From contig CANRHW010000010.1 of the NCBI GenBank assembly GCA_947630525.1, positions 1 to 15,916 of the forward strand: a DNA stretch of 15,916 bases. Reading direction: 5' to 3'. The notes under the pieces are model-generated. The model worked only from the letters and a program-made list of their open reading frames with translations, was not told the origin of the DNA and ran no database searches. Positions 6,743 through 12,794 of this stretch are shown in pieces (the first letter of the stretch is position 1; the number at the start of each line of letters is the position of its first letter). Source of the DNA: an uncultured Clostridia bacterium. Its GTDB lineage: Bacteria; Bacillota; Clostridia; UMGS1883. Position numbers and translations under genes: made by a program.

Positions 6743-8107
6743 TCAGCCGTCGTCCCGTCTGTCCTTCCAATTTTCCTTTATGACCTGTCTGGCCCTGGCA
6801 ATCGCAAGGGTGTCGGACGGGACGTCGTCGGTTATCGTGCTGCCCGCCGCAACGTAGGCCCCGTCATTGATAGTCACCGGGGATACAAGATTTGAGTTAC
6901 ATCCGATAAAGGCATGGTCCCCAATTACTGTCCTGTATTTATTTTTTCCGTCATAGTTCACCACAACAGTGCCGCAGCCGAAGTTGCAGCCCGCGCCCAC
7001 GTCGGCGTCGCCTATATAGGTGAGGTGGCTTATCTTAGTGCCGTCGCCGATCGTCGCCTTTTTAAGCTCGACAAAATCGCCCACCTTGCAGTCTTTACCA
7101 ACCGCGCTGCCTGGACGTATGTAAGCGTAGGGGCCCACATGAGCACCCTCGTCAACCGAGCTGTCTATTATGGTGGAGGTCCAAATGTCAACACCACGGG
7201 CAATGCTGGCGTTTACAAGGCGGCAGTTCTGGCCAATAATAACATTGTCGGCCACCGTAGTGCGGCCCTCAAGTATGGTCCCGGGGTAGATAACAGTATC
7301 CATACCGATTTCAACATCCGGTCCGATATAGGTACTGTCAGGATCAATAAGGGTAACGCCGCCAAGCATATGCCCGCGGTTTATTCTGGCGCGCATGAGC
7401 TTTTCCGCCTCCGACAGCTGCACTCTGTCGTTCACGCCCAGAATTTCGTGGTAGTTTTTCGCTTCGAAAGCGCCGATCCTGACGCCCTCATTTTTCAGTA
7501 TCTCAAAGACATCAGTAAGGTAATATTCACCTTGAGCGTTGTCAGCGGTTATTTTCGACAGCGCGTTTTTAAGCAATGCGCTGTTGAAGCAATACATCCC
7601 GCTGTTGACCTCATCGATCAATTTCTCCTCATCGGTGGCGTCCTTTTGCTCGACAATCTTTTCGACCTCTCCGCCGCTGCGGACAATGCGCCCGTAGCCT
7701 GTGGGATCGGGTACCCTGGCCGTAATGACCGTGGCGCCGTAATTGCCTTCGATGTGTTTAACTATTGCCGATTGCAGAGTTTCGGCGGTAATGAGCGGTG
7801 TGTCGCCCGAGAGGATGAGCACGTTTTCACCGCGCTCAAGCTCCGCTGCTGCCTGCATAACAGCGTGGCCAGTGCCAAGCTGTTCCTCCTGTACCGCGAT
7901 AGCCGCCTTTTCACCAACTGCCCGTATCACCTGTTCTCTTCTGTGTCCGACCACGACTGTAGCGTTGACACATCCCGCTTTTACCGCAGCGTCAAGAACA
8001 TGATTGATCATTTCCTTACCGCATACCCGGTGAATTACTTTGCTGTCCTCGGACTTCATTCGTTTCCCCTGGCCTGCGGCCAAGATAATAAGTGACAAAT
8101 CACCCAT
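6743..8107 (-). CDS. glmU: bifunctional GlmU: GlcN-1-P acetyltransferase / GlcNAc-1-P uridyltransferase
   Basis: Makes UDP-GlcNAc, the precursor for peptidoglycan and teichoic acids, by two consecutive reactions. The 454-residue product has an N-terminal pyrophosphorylase domain with LAAGQGKRMKSEDSKV at 9-24, QEEQLGTGHAV at about 73-83 and LSGDTPLI at 99-106. A left-handed beta-helix acetyltransferase domain of hexapeptide repeats runs from about 250, with R331, K349 and H361 at the positions matching the E. coli catalytic residues, and NYDGKNKYRT at 384-393. The ATG at 8107 has AAAGGA 12 bases upstream. A TTG at 8116, only three codons earlier and in frame, sits too close to that site; the choice is not certain. 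It is second in the spoVG operon and feeds the same pathway as MurC, encoded divergently. Confidence 0.96.
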   Translation of the reverse strand: MGDLSLIILAAGQGKRMKSEDSKVIHRVCGKEMINHVLDAAVKAGCVNATVVVGHRREQVIRAVGEKAAIAVQEEQLGTGHAVMQAAAELERGENVLILSGDTPLITAETLQSAIVKHIEGNYGATVITARVPDPTGYGRIVRSGGEVEKIVEQKDATDEEKLIDEVNSGMYCFNSALLKNALSKITADNAQGEYYLTDVFEILKNEGVRIGAFEAKNYHEILGVNDRVQLSEAEKLMRARINRGHMLGGVTLIDPDSTYIGPDVEIGMDTVIYPGTILEGRTTVADNVIIGQNCRLVNASIARGVDIWTSTIIDSSVDEGAHVGPYAYIRPGSAVGKDCKVGDFVELKKATIGDGTKISHLTYIGDADVGAGCNFGCGTVVVNYDGKNKYRTVIGDHAFIGCNSNLVSPVTINDGAYVAAGSTITDDVPSDTLAIARARQVIKENWKDRRDDG

Positions 8108-8162
8108 AACAAACAATCATCCTTTCACTGCTTATGTTTGACATTTTGCCTGATGTACGCCC

Positions 8163-8216
8163 AAAGCGGCGGCGGCATCCCCGGCATGGGGAGCCGGGGT
8201 CGACTACCGCCGCTTT
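8163..8216 (-). promoter_or_regulatory. two-tier hairpin between spoVG and glmU (attenuator-like)
   Basis: An outer 10-bp stem (AAAGCGGCGG at 8163-8172 with 8207-8216) encloses an inner 7-bp stem (CCCCGGC at 8179-8185 with 8193-8199). It begins 10 bases past the spoVG stop on the - strand. Only three U residues close the stem, so termination would be partial. That would let spoVG be expressed at a higher level than glmU, prs and the later genes. Confidence 0.6.
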
Positions 8217-8225
8217 CGGGAAAAG

Positions 8226-8510
8226 TCATTCCTTAGAATCTGATGTCGTGTCTTGTAACAAGAACTCTTCGTACTTCGCGAGAATAGCGTTTTGCAGTGT
8301 TTCACGCATAGTACCTGTGATAGGGTGAGCAATATCCTTGAACTCTCCCTCTGCTGTCCTTCTACTTGGCATAGCTATAAATAGCTTGTCACGCCCATCA
8401 ATTATCTTGATGTCGTGAACCACCAGTTCGTCGTCAAACGTGACAGAAACAACCGCTTTCATTTTGCCATCCACGCTTACCTTCCGAATACGGATGTCGG
8501 TAATACGCAT
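8226..8510 (-). CDS. spoVG: SpoVG, septation regulator and RNA/DNA-binding protein
   Basis: Small regulator (94 residues) of the SpoVG family, known to affect asymmetric septation in Bacillus and to bind nucleic acids as a post-transcriptional regulator in several Firmicutes. The sequence has the near-invariant family features: MRITDIRIRKV at the start, a central FDDELVVHDIKIIDG, then FIAMPSRR, and the DIAHPITGTMRETLQ region before a variable acidic tail. The length is typical. The ATG follows AGGAGG at 7-base spacing. It is the first gene of the leftward operon, driven by a promoter at 8583-8611, and is followed by a strong hairpin at 8163-8216 that may set its level apart from downstream genes. 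Confidence 0.96.
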   Translation of the reverse strand: MRITDIRIRKVSVDGKMKAVVSVTFDDELVVHDIKIIDGRDKLFIAMPSRRTAEGEFKDIAHPITGTMRETLQNAILAKYEEFLLQDTTSDSKE

Positions 8511-8560
8511 CGTTGTTTCCTCCTGGTTAAAAAAATTTTCAGTTTTTTTAGTTTTACCAC

Positions 8561-8589
8561 TTGACTTTTCTACCCTTTTTTTATAATAT
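8561..8589 (+). promoter_or_regulatory. probable murC promoter, overlapping the spoVG promoter
   Basis: TTGACT at 8561-8566 is followed by TATAAT at 8582-8587 (15-base spacer) or TAATAT at 8584-8589 (17-base spacer). It would start transcription near 8595, about 70 bases before murC. The -10 bases are the same ones used by the best spoVG promoter on the other strand. The setting is AT-rich, so chance matches are possible. Confidence 0.5.
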
Positions 8590-8611
8590 CAAATTATTAG
8601 AAATTTTTCAA
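8583..8611 (-). promoter_or_regulatory. sigma-A-type promoter of the spoVG operon
   Basis: On the - strand, TTGAAA (8606-8611) is followed after 17 bases by TATTAT (8583-8588). Transcription would start near 8577, leaving a leader of about 65 bases before the spoVG ATG. I did not see a clear sigma-H promoter, which drives spoVG in B. subtilis. Confidence 0.6.
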
Positions 8612-8664
8612 CACATATTTTTAAAATTTTTAAAAATTTTTTATATTTGTGGGAGATGTTATAT

Positions 8665-10047
8665 TTGAATGCTAATATGTTAGACAAACGCCTGAAAATT
8701 CATCTGATAGGCATAGGCGGCGTAAGCATGAGCGGCATTGCCGAGCTGCTTATGGACCTCGGATGCCACGTCACAGGTTCGGATTGGAACGCTTCTGACC
8801 TGACTAGGCGGCTCGAAAAAGACGGCGCGGAAATCTTCATCGGGCCGCAGCGGGCTGAAAATATAACAAATCAAGATTTGGTAGTTTACACCGCCGCGGT
8901 CAAGGCCGACAATCCTGAGCGCGTGCGGGCCAGGGAGCTGGGTATACCCGAAGTTGAGCGGCCTGAAATACTTGGCCTTCTTATGAAGCGTTACAAAAAC
9001 GCCATATGCGTCAGCGGTACTCACGGCAAGACCACGACCACGGGCCTTATCGCCCAGACCTTTTTGGACTGCGGCTATGACCCAACGGTCAGCATCGGCG
9101 GCAATCTTGACGCCATCGGCGGCAACATCCGCATTGGCGGCAAAGAATACTTTATCGCCGAGGCCTGCGAATATTGCAGGAGCTTTCTCAACTTTGTTTC
9201 GAGGGCGGCGGTAGTGCTCAACATTGACGCCGACCACCTTGACTATTTTAAGGACATCGCCGACATAAGAGACGCCTTTCACGACTTTGCGTCGCTGACC
9301 GCAGAGGGGGGCTGCGTCATTGCCAATGCCGACAGCGAAAATGTGCGCCTTGCCCTTGAGGGCGTTGACCGCAGGATAATTACCTTTGGCGTCGACGGCC
9401 CCGCCGACTATACCGCCGGGAATATTATGCACGACGGCGACGACCTGTATTCCTACGATTTGCTAAAAAACGGCGCCTTTGTTACGAGGGTCGAGCTCGG
9501 CATCCCCGGCCGCCACAACATTTACAATTCTCTTGCCGCCGCCGCCGTGGCTGACGAGTTCGGCATAAGCCTTGTCAAGGCTGCGGCCGCTTTCGGGAAT
9601 TATAAGGGCACCCACCGCCGGTTTGAGCACAAGGGGAACTTGGGCGGCTGTCTTGTGGTGGACGATTACGCCCACCATCCAACGGAGATAGAGGCCACTC
9701 TTTCCGCCGCCGAAGAAATGGACTACAAAAACATCTATGTTGTGTTCCAGCCGCACACCTACACCAGGACATACGCTCTTTACGACGAGTTCAAAGAGGT
9801 GTTTGCCAGGCACGATATAAAGCTCATTCTTGCAGACATTTACGCCGCGAGGGAAAAGGATACGGGCCTTGTGAGCTCACGGCGGCTGGCGGGCGATATC
9901 CCGGGAGCGTTGTATCTCCCGTCCTTTGACGCAATAGAAAGTTATTTGGCCGAGACCGTCAGCCCCGGCGACCTGCTCATCACCATGGGCGCGGGCGACG
10001 TGTATAAAATTGGCGAAAACCTACTGAAAAAGCGGGATAATAAATAA
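8665..10047 (+). CDS. murC: UDP-N-acetylmuramate--L-alanine ligase MurC
   Basis: Cytoplasmic ATP-dependent ligase adding L-Ala to UDP-MurNAc, the first peptide step of peptidoglycan precursor synthesis. The product (460 residues from this start) has the three Mur ligase domains: a UDP-binding Rossmann start IHLIGIGGVSMSGIAELL (12-29); the ATP P-loop SGTHGKTTTT (117-126) with EACEYCRSF (167-174) and NIDADHLDYF (186-195); and a C-terminal domain with PGRHNIYNSLAA (281-292), DDYAHHPTEIEATL (333-346) and FQPHTYTR (361-368). The start is a TTG at 8665, chosen because GGGAGA at 8651-8656 lies 8 bases upstream. An ATG at 8656 abuts that site and an ATG at 8677 lies too far away. No hairpin terminator is visible after it. 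It is divergent from spoVG. Confidence 0.95.
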   Translation: MNANMLDKRLKIHLIGIGGVSMSGIAELLMDLGCHVTGSDWNASDLTRRLEKDGAEIFIGPQRAENITNQDLVVYTAAVKADNPERVRARELGIPEVERPEILGLLMKRYKNAICVSGTHGKTTTTGLIAQTFLDCGYDPTVSIGGNLDAIGGNIRIGGKEYFIAEACEYCRSFLNFVSRAAVVLNIDADHLDYFKDIADIRDAFHDFASLTAEGGCVIANADSENVRLALEGVDRRIITFGVDGPADYTAGNIMHDGDDLYSYDLLKNGAFVTRVELGIPGRHNIYNSLAAAAVADEFGISLVKAAAAFGNYKGTHRRFEHKGNLGGCLVVDDYAHHPTEIEATLSAAEEMDYKNIYVVFQPHTYTRTYALYDEFKEVFARHDIKLILADIYAAREKDTGLVSSRRLAGDIPGALYLPSFDAIESYLAETVSPGDLLITMGAGDVYKIGENLLKKRDNK

Positions 10048-10068
10048 TTATTTTAGCAAAAACCGTTA

Positions 10069-10097
10069 TTGACTTATTCGGGCGAAAGTTGTAATAT
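10069..10097 (+). promoter_or_regulatory. sigma-A-type promoter of the aminotransferase-dut operon
   Basis: TTGACT (10069-10074), 17-base spacer, TAATAT (10092-10097). The predicted start near 10104 gives a leader of about 50 bases before the TTG start. Since no terminator follows murC, read-through may also contribute. Confidence 0.65.
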
Positions 10098-10114
10098 TAT
10101 ATGGATAATATTAA

Positions 10115-10132
10115 GCCGCCAACGACGGCGGC
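10115..10132 (+). other. leader hairpin before the aminotransferase gene
   Basis: GCCGCC (10115-10120) and GGCGGC (10127-10132) form a 6-bp GC stem with loop AACGAC in the 5' leader, ending 11 bases before the GGAGG ribosome site. It is short, and no competing structure or known riboswitch is recognised. Confidence 0.35.
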
Positions 10133-10156
10133 GCCCTAATACTGGAGGTTTTGACA

Positions 10157-11440
10157 TTGAAAGCATACACCGAAATGACAAAGGAGGAGCTTGCCGCCCT
10201 GCGCGAACAGCTCCTTAAGGAATACGCCGGCCATAAAGCGGCTAATCTCTCTTTGGATATGTCAAGGGGCAAGCCCGGCCTTGACCAGCTCAATCTGTCC
10301 ATGGGCCTCATGGACGTACTTAACAGCAATTCCGTCCTCAAAAGCGAAGAGGGCATCGACTGCCGCAACTACGGCGAGCTCACCGGCATTGGCGAGGCGA
10401 AGCGGCTGCTTGGCGAAATGATGGAGGTCGAGCCCGATGAGATCATAATTTACGGCAACTCCAGCCTTAACGTTATGTTCGACACCGTAGCTCGGTCCTA
10501 TATCCACGGCGTTATGGGCAATACCCCCTGGTGCAAGCTGGATAAGGTGAAATTCCTCTGCCCCGTTCCCGGCTATGACCGTCATTTTGCAATAACCGAG
10601 GCTTTTGGTATCGAAATGATAAATATTCCCATGGGCGAGACCGGCCCCAACATGGATATGGTCGAGGAATATGTGAACAACGACCCCGCCGTGAAGGGCA
10701 TATGGTGCGTACCCAAATACTCCAATCCCCAGGGCATAACCTACAGCGACGAAACCGTGCGGCGCTTTGCCAATCTAAAGCCCGCCGCCCCGGATTTCCG
10801 CATATACTGGGATAACGCCTACTGCGTGCACCACCTTTATGAGGATGACCAGGATTATCTGCTGGAAATATTGGCCGAGTGCAAAAAGGCTGGCAATCCC
10901 GACATGGTATACAAGTTCAGTTCAACGTCAAAAATCAGCTTCCCCGGCAGCGGCATAGCCGCCATAGCCGCGTCAAGAGACAATATCAAGGAGATAAGCT
11001 CCCTTCTCTCCGTACAAACCATTGGCCACGACAAGCTCAATCAGCTCCGTCATGTGCGCTATTTCAAGGACCTCAACGGCATAAAGAAGCATATGATGCT
11101 CCACGCCGCCCTTATCCGTCCCAAATTCAAGACCGTCATTGATACGATGGAAGCCGGCCTCGGCGGTCTTGGCATAGGGAGCTGGTATAACCCCAAAGGC
11201 GGCTACTTCGTAAGCTTCGATTCCCTTGAAGGCTGCGCAAAGAGAATTGTAAAGCTTGCCGCCGACGCCGGCGTAAAAATGACCGGCGCGGGCGCTACCT
11301 ATCCATACGGCAAGGACCCCAAGGACTGCAACATCCGTATTGCCCCCACCTACCCCAGCCATGAAGAGCTCCAGGCGGCAATGAACATTTTTGTGACCTG
11401 TGTGAAATTGGCGTCCGTAGAAAAATTATTGGAGAAATGA
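10157..11440 (+). CDS. PLP-dependent aspartate aminotransferase of the PF12897 (Ic) type
   Basis: Fold-type I aminotransferase, probably transferring the amino group between aspartate and 2-oxoglutarate in the cytoplasm. The sequence (427 residues) shows SRGKPGLDQLNLSMG (37-50), the pocket YGELTGIGEAKRLLGEMM (72-89), CPVPGYDRHFAITEAFGI (135-152), VPKYSNPQGITY (185-196), the PLP-contacting D219 in YWDNAY, and the Schiff-base lysine K259 in KFSSTSKISFPGSG. CNIRIAPTYP near the C-terminus supplies the substrate-carboxylate arginine. These match the actinobacterial/clostridial AspC-like subgroup PF12897 better than ordinary AspC. The start is a TTG at 10157, 8 bases after GGAGG; the TTG at 10151 is only 2 bases away from it. 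The 3' end overlaps the alternative dut start, giving coupled translation. Exact substrate preference cannot be read from the sequence. Confidence 0.9.
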   Translation: MKAYTEMTKEELAALREQLLKEYAGHKAANLSLDMSRGKPGLDQLNLSMGLMDVLNSNSVLKSEEGIDCRNYGELTGIGEAKRLLGEMMEVEPDEIIIYGNSSLNVMFDTVARSYIHGVMGNTPWCKLDKVKFLCPVPGYDRHFAITEAFGIEMINIPMGETGPNMDMVEEYVNNDPAVKGIWCVPKYSNPQGITYSDETVRRFANLKPAAPDFRIYWDNAYCVHHLYEDDQDYLLEILAECKKAGNPDMVYKFSSTSKISFPGSGIAAIAASRDNIKEISSLLSVQTIGHDKLNQLRHVRYFKDLNGIKKHMMLHAALIRPKFKTVIDTMEAGLGGLGIGSWYNPKGGYFVSFDSLEGCAKRIVKLAADAGVKMTGAGATYPYGKDPKDCNIRIAPTYPSHEELQAAMNIFVTCVKLASVEKLLEK

Positions 11441-11442
11441 AC

Positions 11443-11925
11443 ATGAAACGTATCGCCCAATTTGAAAAGGTATCGTTTGAGCAGTTTAAGGAGGGCTTCG
11501 GCCCCGGTGCGGAGACGGAATACGCGGATATTCGTCTGCCCCGCCGCGCCACTGCCGGCAGCGCGGGTTACGACTTTTTTTCCACGCTGGACTTCACCCT
11601 TGAGCCGGGGCGGGAAATAAAGGTCGCCACGGGCATCCGGGCAAGGATAGACGAGGGCTGGGTACTTTCCATATATCCCCGCAGCGGACTTGGATTTAAG
11701 TACCGTCTGAGGCTTAATAACACCGTGGGCATTATCGACAGCGACTATTACAACAGCTCTAACGAGGGCCACATTTTTATAAAGGTCGTCAACTGCGGCG
11801 AGAAAACTTTGACCATAAAAAAGGGCGAGGCCTTTGCGCAGGGTATTTTCACCGAATACGGCATTACCGCGGACGATGCGGCGGACGGCGTTCGCGACGG
11901 CGGCTTCGGCAGTACGACCAAATAA
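11443..11925 (+). CDS. dut: dUTP diphosphatase (trimeric dUTPase family)
   Basis: Hydrolyses dUTP to dUMP and pyrophosphate, keeping uracil out of DNA and supplying the thymidylate precursor. All five motifs of trimeric dUTPases are recognisable in 160 residues: motif 1 AGYDF (41-45), motif 2 PRSGLG (79-84), motif 3 GIIDSDYYN (96-104) with catalytic D99, motif 4 around GEAFAQGIF (128-136), and the mobile C-terminal motif 5 RDGGFGST (151-158). Motif 3 ends in Asn instead of the usual Gly, and about 35 residues precede motif 1, longer than in the E. coli enzyme. The ATG at 11443 is 8 bases after GGAG; an ATG at 11437 overlaps the upstream stop (ATGA) but is only 2 bases from GGAG. It forms a two-gene operon with the aminotransferase. 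Confidence 0.93.
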   Translation: MKRIAQFEKVSFEQFKEGFGPGAETEYADIRLPRRATAGSAGYDFFSTLDFTLEPGREIKVATGIRARIDEGWVLSIYPRSGLGFKYRLRLNNTVGIIDSDYYNSSNEGHIFIKVVNCGEKTLTIKKGEAFAQGIFTEYGITADDAADGVRDGGFGSTTK

Positions 11926-12032
11926 CGGAAATAAGCTTTACAAATAAAGCAGCGGGGCAAAATTCCTGTTCGGGCCGATAACAACTCCCGTAAATTAGGG
12001 GAGCTCGAAAGGGCCCCCATTAAGCCAAAACC
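11926..12032. other. non-coding stretch with two small hairpins after dut
   Basis: Start of a 387-base gap without a confident gene. It holds a hairpin GCTTTA-CAAA-TAAAGC (11935-11950), a second hairpin CTCCC/GGGAG (11985-11989 with 11999-12003), and a GGGCCC-containing segment near 12011. An open frame without a usable start ends at a TAA just before the terminator at 12033. No known riboswitch or RNA family is recognised. It may be the 3' untranslated region of the dut transcript. Confidence 0.4.
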
Positions 12033-12065
12033 ATAAAATCCCGGGGCACGCGCCTGGGATTTTAT
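12033..12065 (+). terminator. intrinsic terminator of the aminotransferase-dut operon
   Basis: ATAAAATCCC (12033-12042) pairs with GGGATTTTAT (12056-12065). Inner pairs G43-T55, G44-C54 and G45-C53 (last two digits of position) extend the stem to about 13 bp around a loop with CACGC. The A/T-rich ends supply the U-run. Its core resembles the palindrome at 14697-14729. Confidence 0.75.
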
Positions 12066-12089
12066 ACTAATCCCAATTAAAAGCGTCAA
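12061..12089 (-). promoter_or_regulatory. outward-facing promoter at left end of the palindromic repeat
   Basis: On the - strand, TTGACG (12084-12089), 17-base spacer, TATAAA (12061-12066). It lies in the left terminal inverted repeat and would start near 12054, giving RNA antisense to the dut 3' region. The start falls inside the terminator hairpin, so that hairpin would not stop the transcript. No gene served by it is visible. Confidence 0.45.
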
Positions 12090-12222
12090 TCGAGGGGCGA
12101 GGATTTTTTGTGCCGGGCAAGGAAGAGGCCGCAGGCAATACTGTATGTATTGGCAAGGCCGATGACGACCTCAGGCGCAAAAAGGCTCGTCGCGAATTGA
12201 TGATTTTAATTGGTATTAGTAT
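12064..12222. repeat. 159-bp imperfect palindromic repeat, MITE-like
   Basis: The ends are long inverted repeats: 12064-12092 against 12193-12222, starting ATACTAAT and matching at all but three positions and one indel. Weaker complementarity continues inward, through CGAGGATTTTTTGTGCC against a complementary CGAGCCTTTTTGCGCC stretch, to GGCAATAC near the centre, so the whole element could fold as one long imperfect stem. It has no transposase, and I could not define a target-site duplication. Each end contains an outward-facing promoter. It may be a miniature inverted-repeat transposable element or a structured-RNA repeat. Confidence 0.65.
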
Positions 12223-12232
12223 TATAACTTAA
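12110..12232 (+). CDS. possible 40-residue small protein inside the palindromic repeat
   Basis: GTG start with a GAGGA ribosome-site-like sequence 6 bases upstream, and a TAA stop at 12230-12232. The product would begin MPGKEEAAGNT, carry a strongly basic middle (LRRKKARREL), and end in a short hydrophobic segment (MILIGISIIT). No family is recognised. Nearly the whole frame lies within the palindromic element and its last codons are the right inverted repeat, so the open frame could be a by-product of the repeat. Treat as unproven. Confidence 0.25.
   Translation: MPGKEEAAGNTVCIGKADDDLRRKKARRELMILIGISIIT
12197..12225 (+). promoter_or_regulatory. outward-facing promoter at right end of the repeat, likely driving ybaK operon
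   Basis: TTGATG (12197-12202), 17-base spacer, TATTAT (12220-12225), in the right terminal inverted repeat. The predicted start near 12232 leaves a leader of about 80 bases to the ybaK-like ATG. No better promoter was seen between the repeat and that gene. Confidence 0.5.
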
Positions 12233-12256
12233 CGAGAAATTTTAACGAGAAATTTT
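12231..12256 (+). repeat. 13-bp perfect tandem duplication
   Basis: AACGAGAAATTTT occurs twice in a row (12231-12243, 12244-12256), directly after the palindromic repeat and within the predicted leader of the next operon. It could be a replication-slippage product at the repeat edge or a pair of regulator sites. Confidence 0.8.
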
Positions 12257-12263
12257 CACAGGG

Positions 12264-12280
12264 GGAACCGTTTTGGTTCT
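12264..12280 (+). other. leader hairpin before the ybaK-like gene
   Basis: GGAACC (12264-12269) pairs with GGTTCT (12275-12280, one G-U pair) over loop GTTTT. It lies 33 bases before the ybaK-like ATG. The GGGGAACC arm also occurs in the terminator-like palindrome at 14584-14610. Confidence 0.4.
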
Positions 12281-12312
12281 GCCGTTACGCCGAATAAAAG
12301 GAGGACGCCGGG

Positions 12313-12792
12313 ATGAAAACAAAAACCAACGCCATGCGTATGCTGGACAAGGCCGGGCTGAACTACGCCATACAGGAATACGAGGTGGACGAAAACGATT
12401 TAAGCGGCCTGCACGTAGCGGCCCAGATAGGTCAGGACCCTGACGCCGTATTCAAAACGCTCGTGGCCCGGGGCGAAAAGCGGGGCATAGTTGTGTTCTG
12501 TATACCCGTGGCCATGGAGATAGACTTAAAAAAGGCCGCTCGGGCCATTGGCGACAAAAAGATAGAAATGGTTCACGTCAAGGAGCTTTTAGGCCTGACC
12601 GGCTATATCCGCGGCGGTTGCAGCCCTATAGGCATGAAAAAGAAATACCCCACCTGGTTTCACTTTACCGCAGTCGACCGCAGCAAGGTCGCCGTCAGCG
12701 CCGGAGTGCGCGGGGCGCAGATAATAATGGAGCCCTCCGCCCTTATAAAATTCATCGGGGCGGAAACCGCGGACCTGTGCAAGGAGGAGTGA
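12313..12792 (+). CDS. ybaK: YbaK/EbsC family Cys-tRNA(Pro)/aminoacyl-tRNA deacylase
   Basis: Trans-editing enzyme of the YbaK/ProX superfamily, which hydrolyses mischarged tRNA, typically Cys-tRNA(Pro), in the cytoplasm. The 159-residue product matches the usual single-domain size. The signature is clear: AVFKTLVARG with the key lysine K48, CIPVAMEIDLKKAARAIG (63-80), TGYIRGGCSPIGMKKKYPTW (96-115) with the substrate-pocket GGxSPIG-type loop, and SAGVRGAQIIMEP (129-141). An AAAGGAGG site precedes the ATG. It is the first gene of a three-gene rightward operon and is followed 2 bases later by the channel gene's start. Substrate specificity (Cys versus another misacylated residue) cannot be settled by sequence reading. 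Confidence 0.93.
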   Translation: MKTKTNAMRMLDKAGLNYAIQEYEVDENDLSGLHVAAQIGQDPDAVFKTLVARGEKRGIVVFCIPVAMEIDLKKAARAIGDKKIEMVHVKELLGLTGYIRGGCSPIGMKKKYPTWFHFTAVDRSKVAVSAGVRGAQIIMEPSALIKFIGAETADLCKEE

Positions 12793-12794
12793 CA

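Noticed and set aside
6914..8095. 393-codon open frame on the + strand
   Set aside because: Antisense shadow of glmU, whose catalytic residues are all present on the other strand.
10042..10053. AAATAATTATTT palindrome at the murC stop as a terminator
   Set aside because: All A/T with no loop or GC stem; too weak to terminate.
11935..12030. Open frame of about 31 codons after dut, ending ...APIKPKP
   Set aside because: Composition looks protein-like, but there is no start codon or ribosome site; it may be a remnant or chance.
11748..12089. 113-codon - strand open frame across the dut end and terminator
   Set aside because: Half is antisense to dut and it spans the terminator hairpin; no domain or ribosome site seen.
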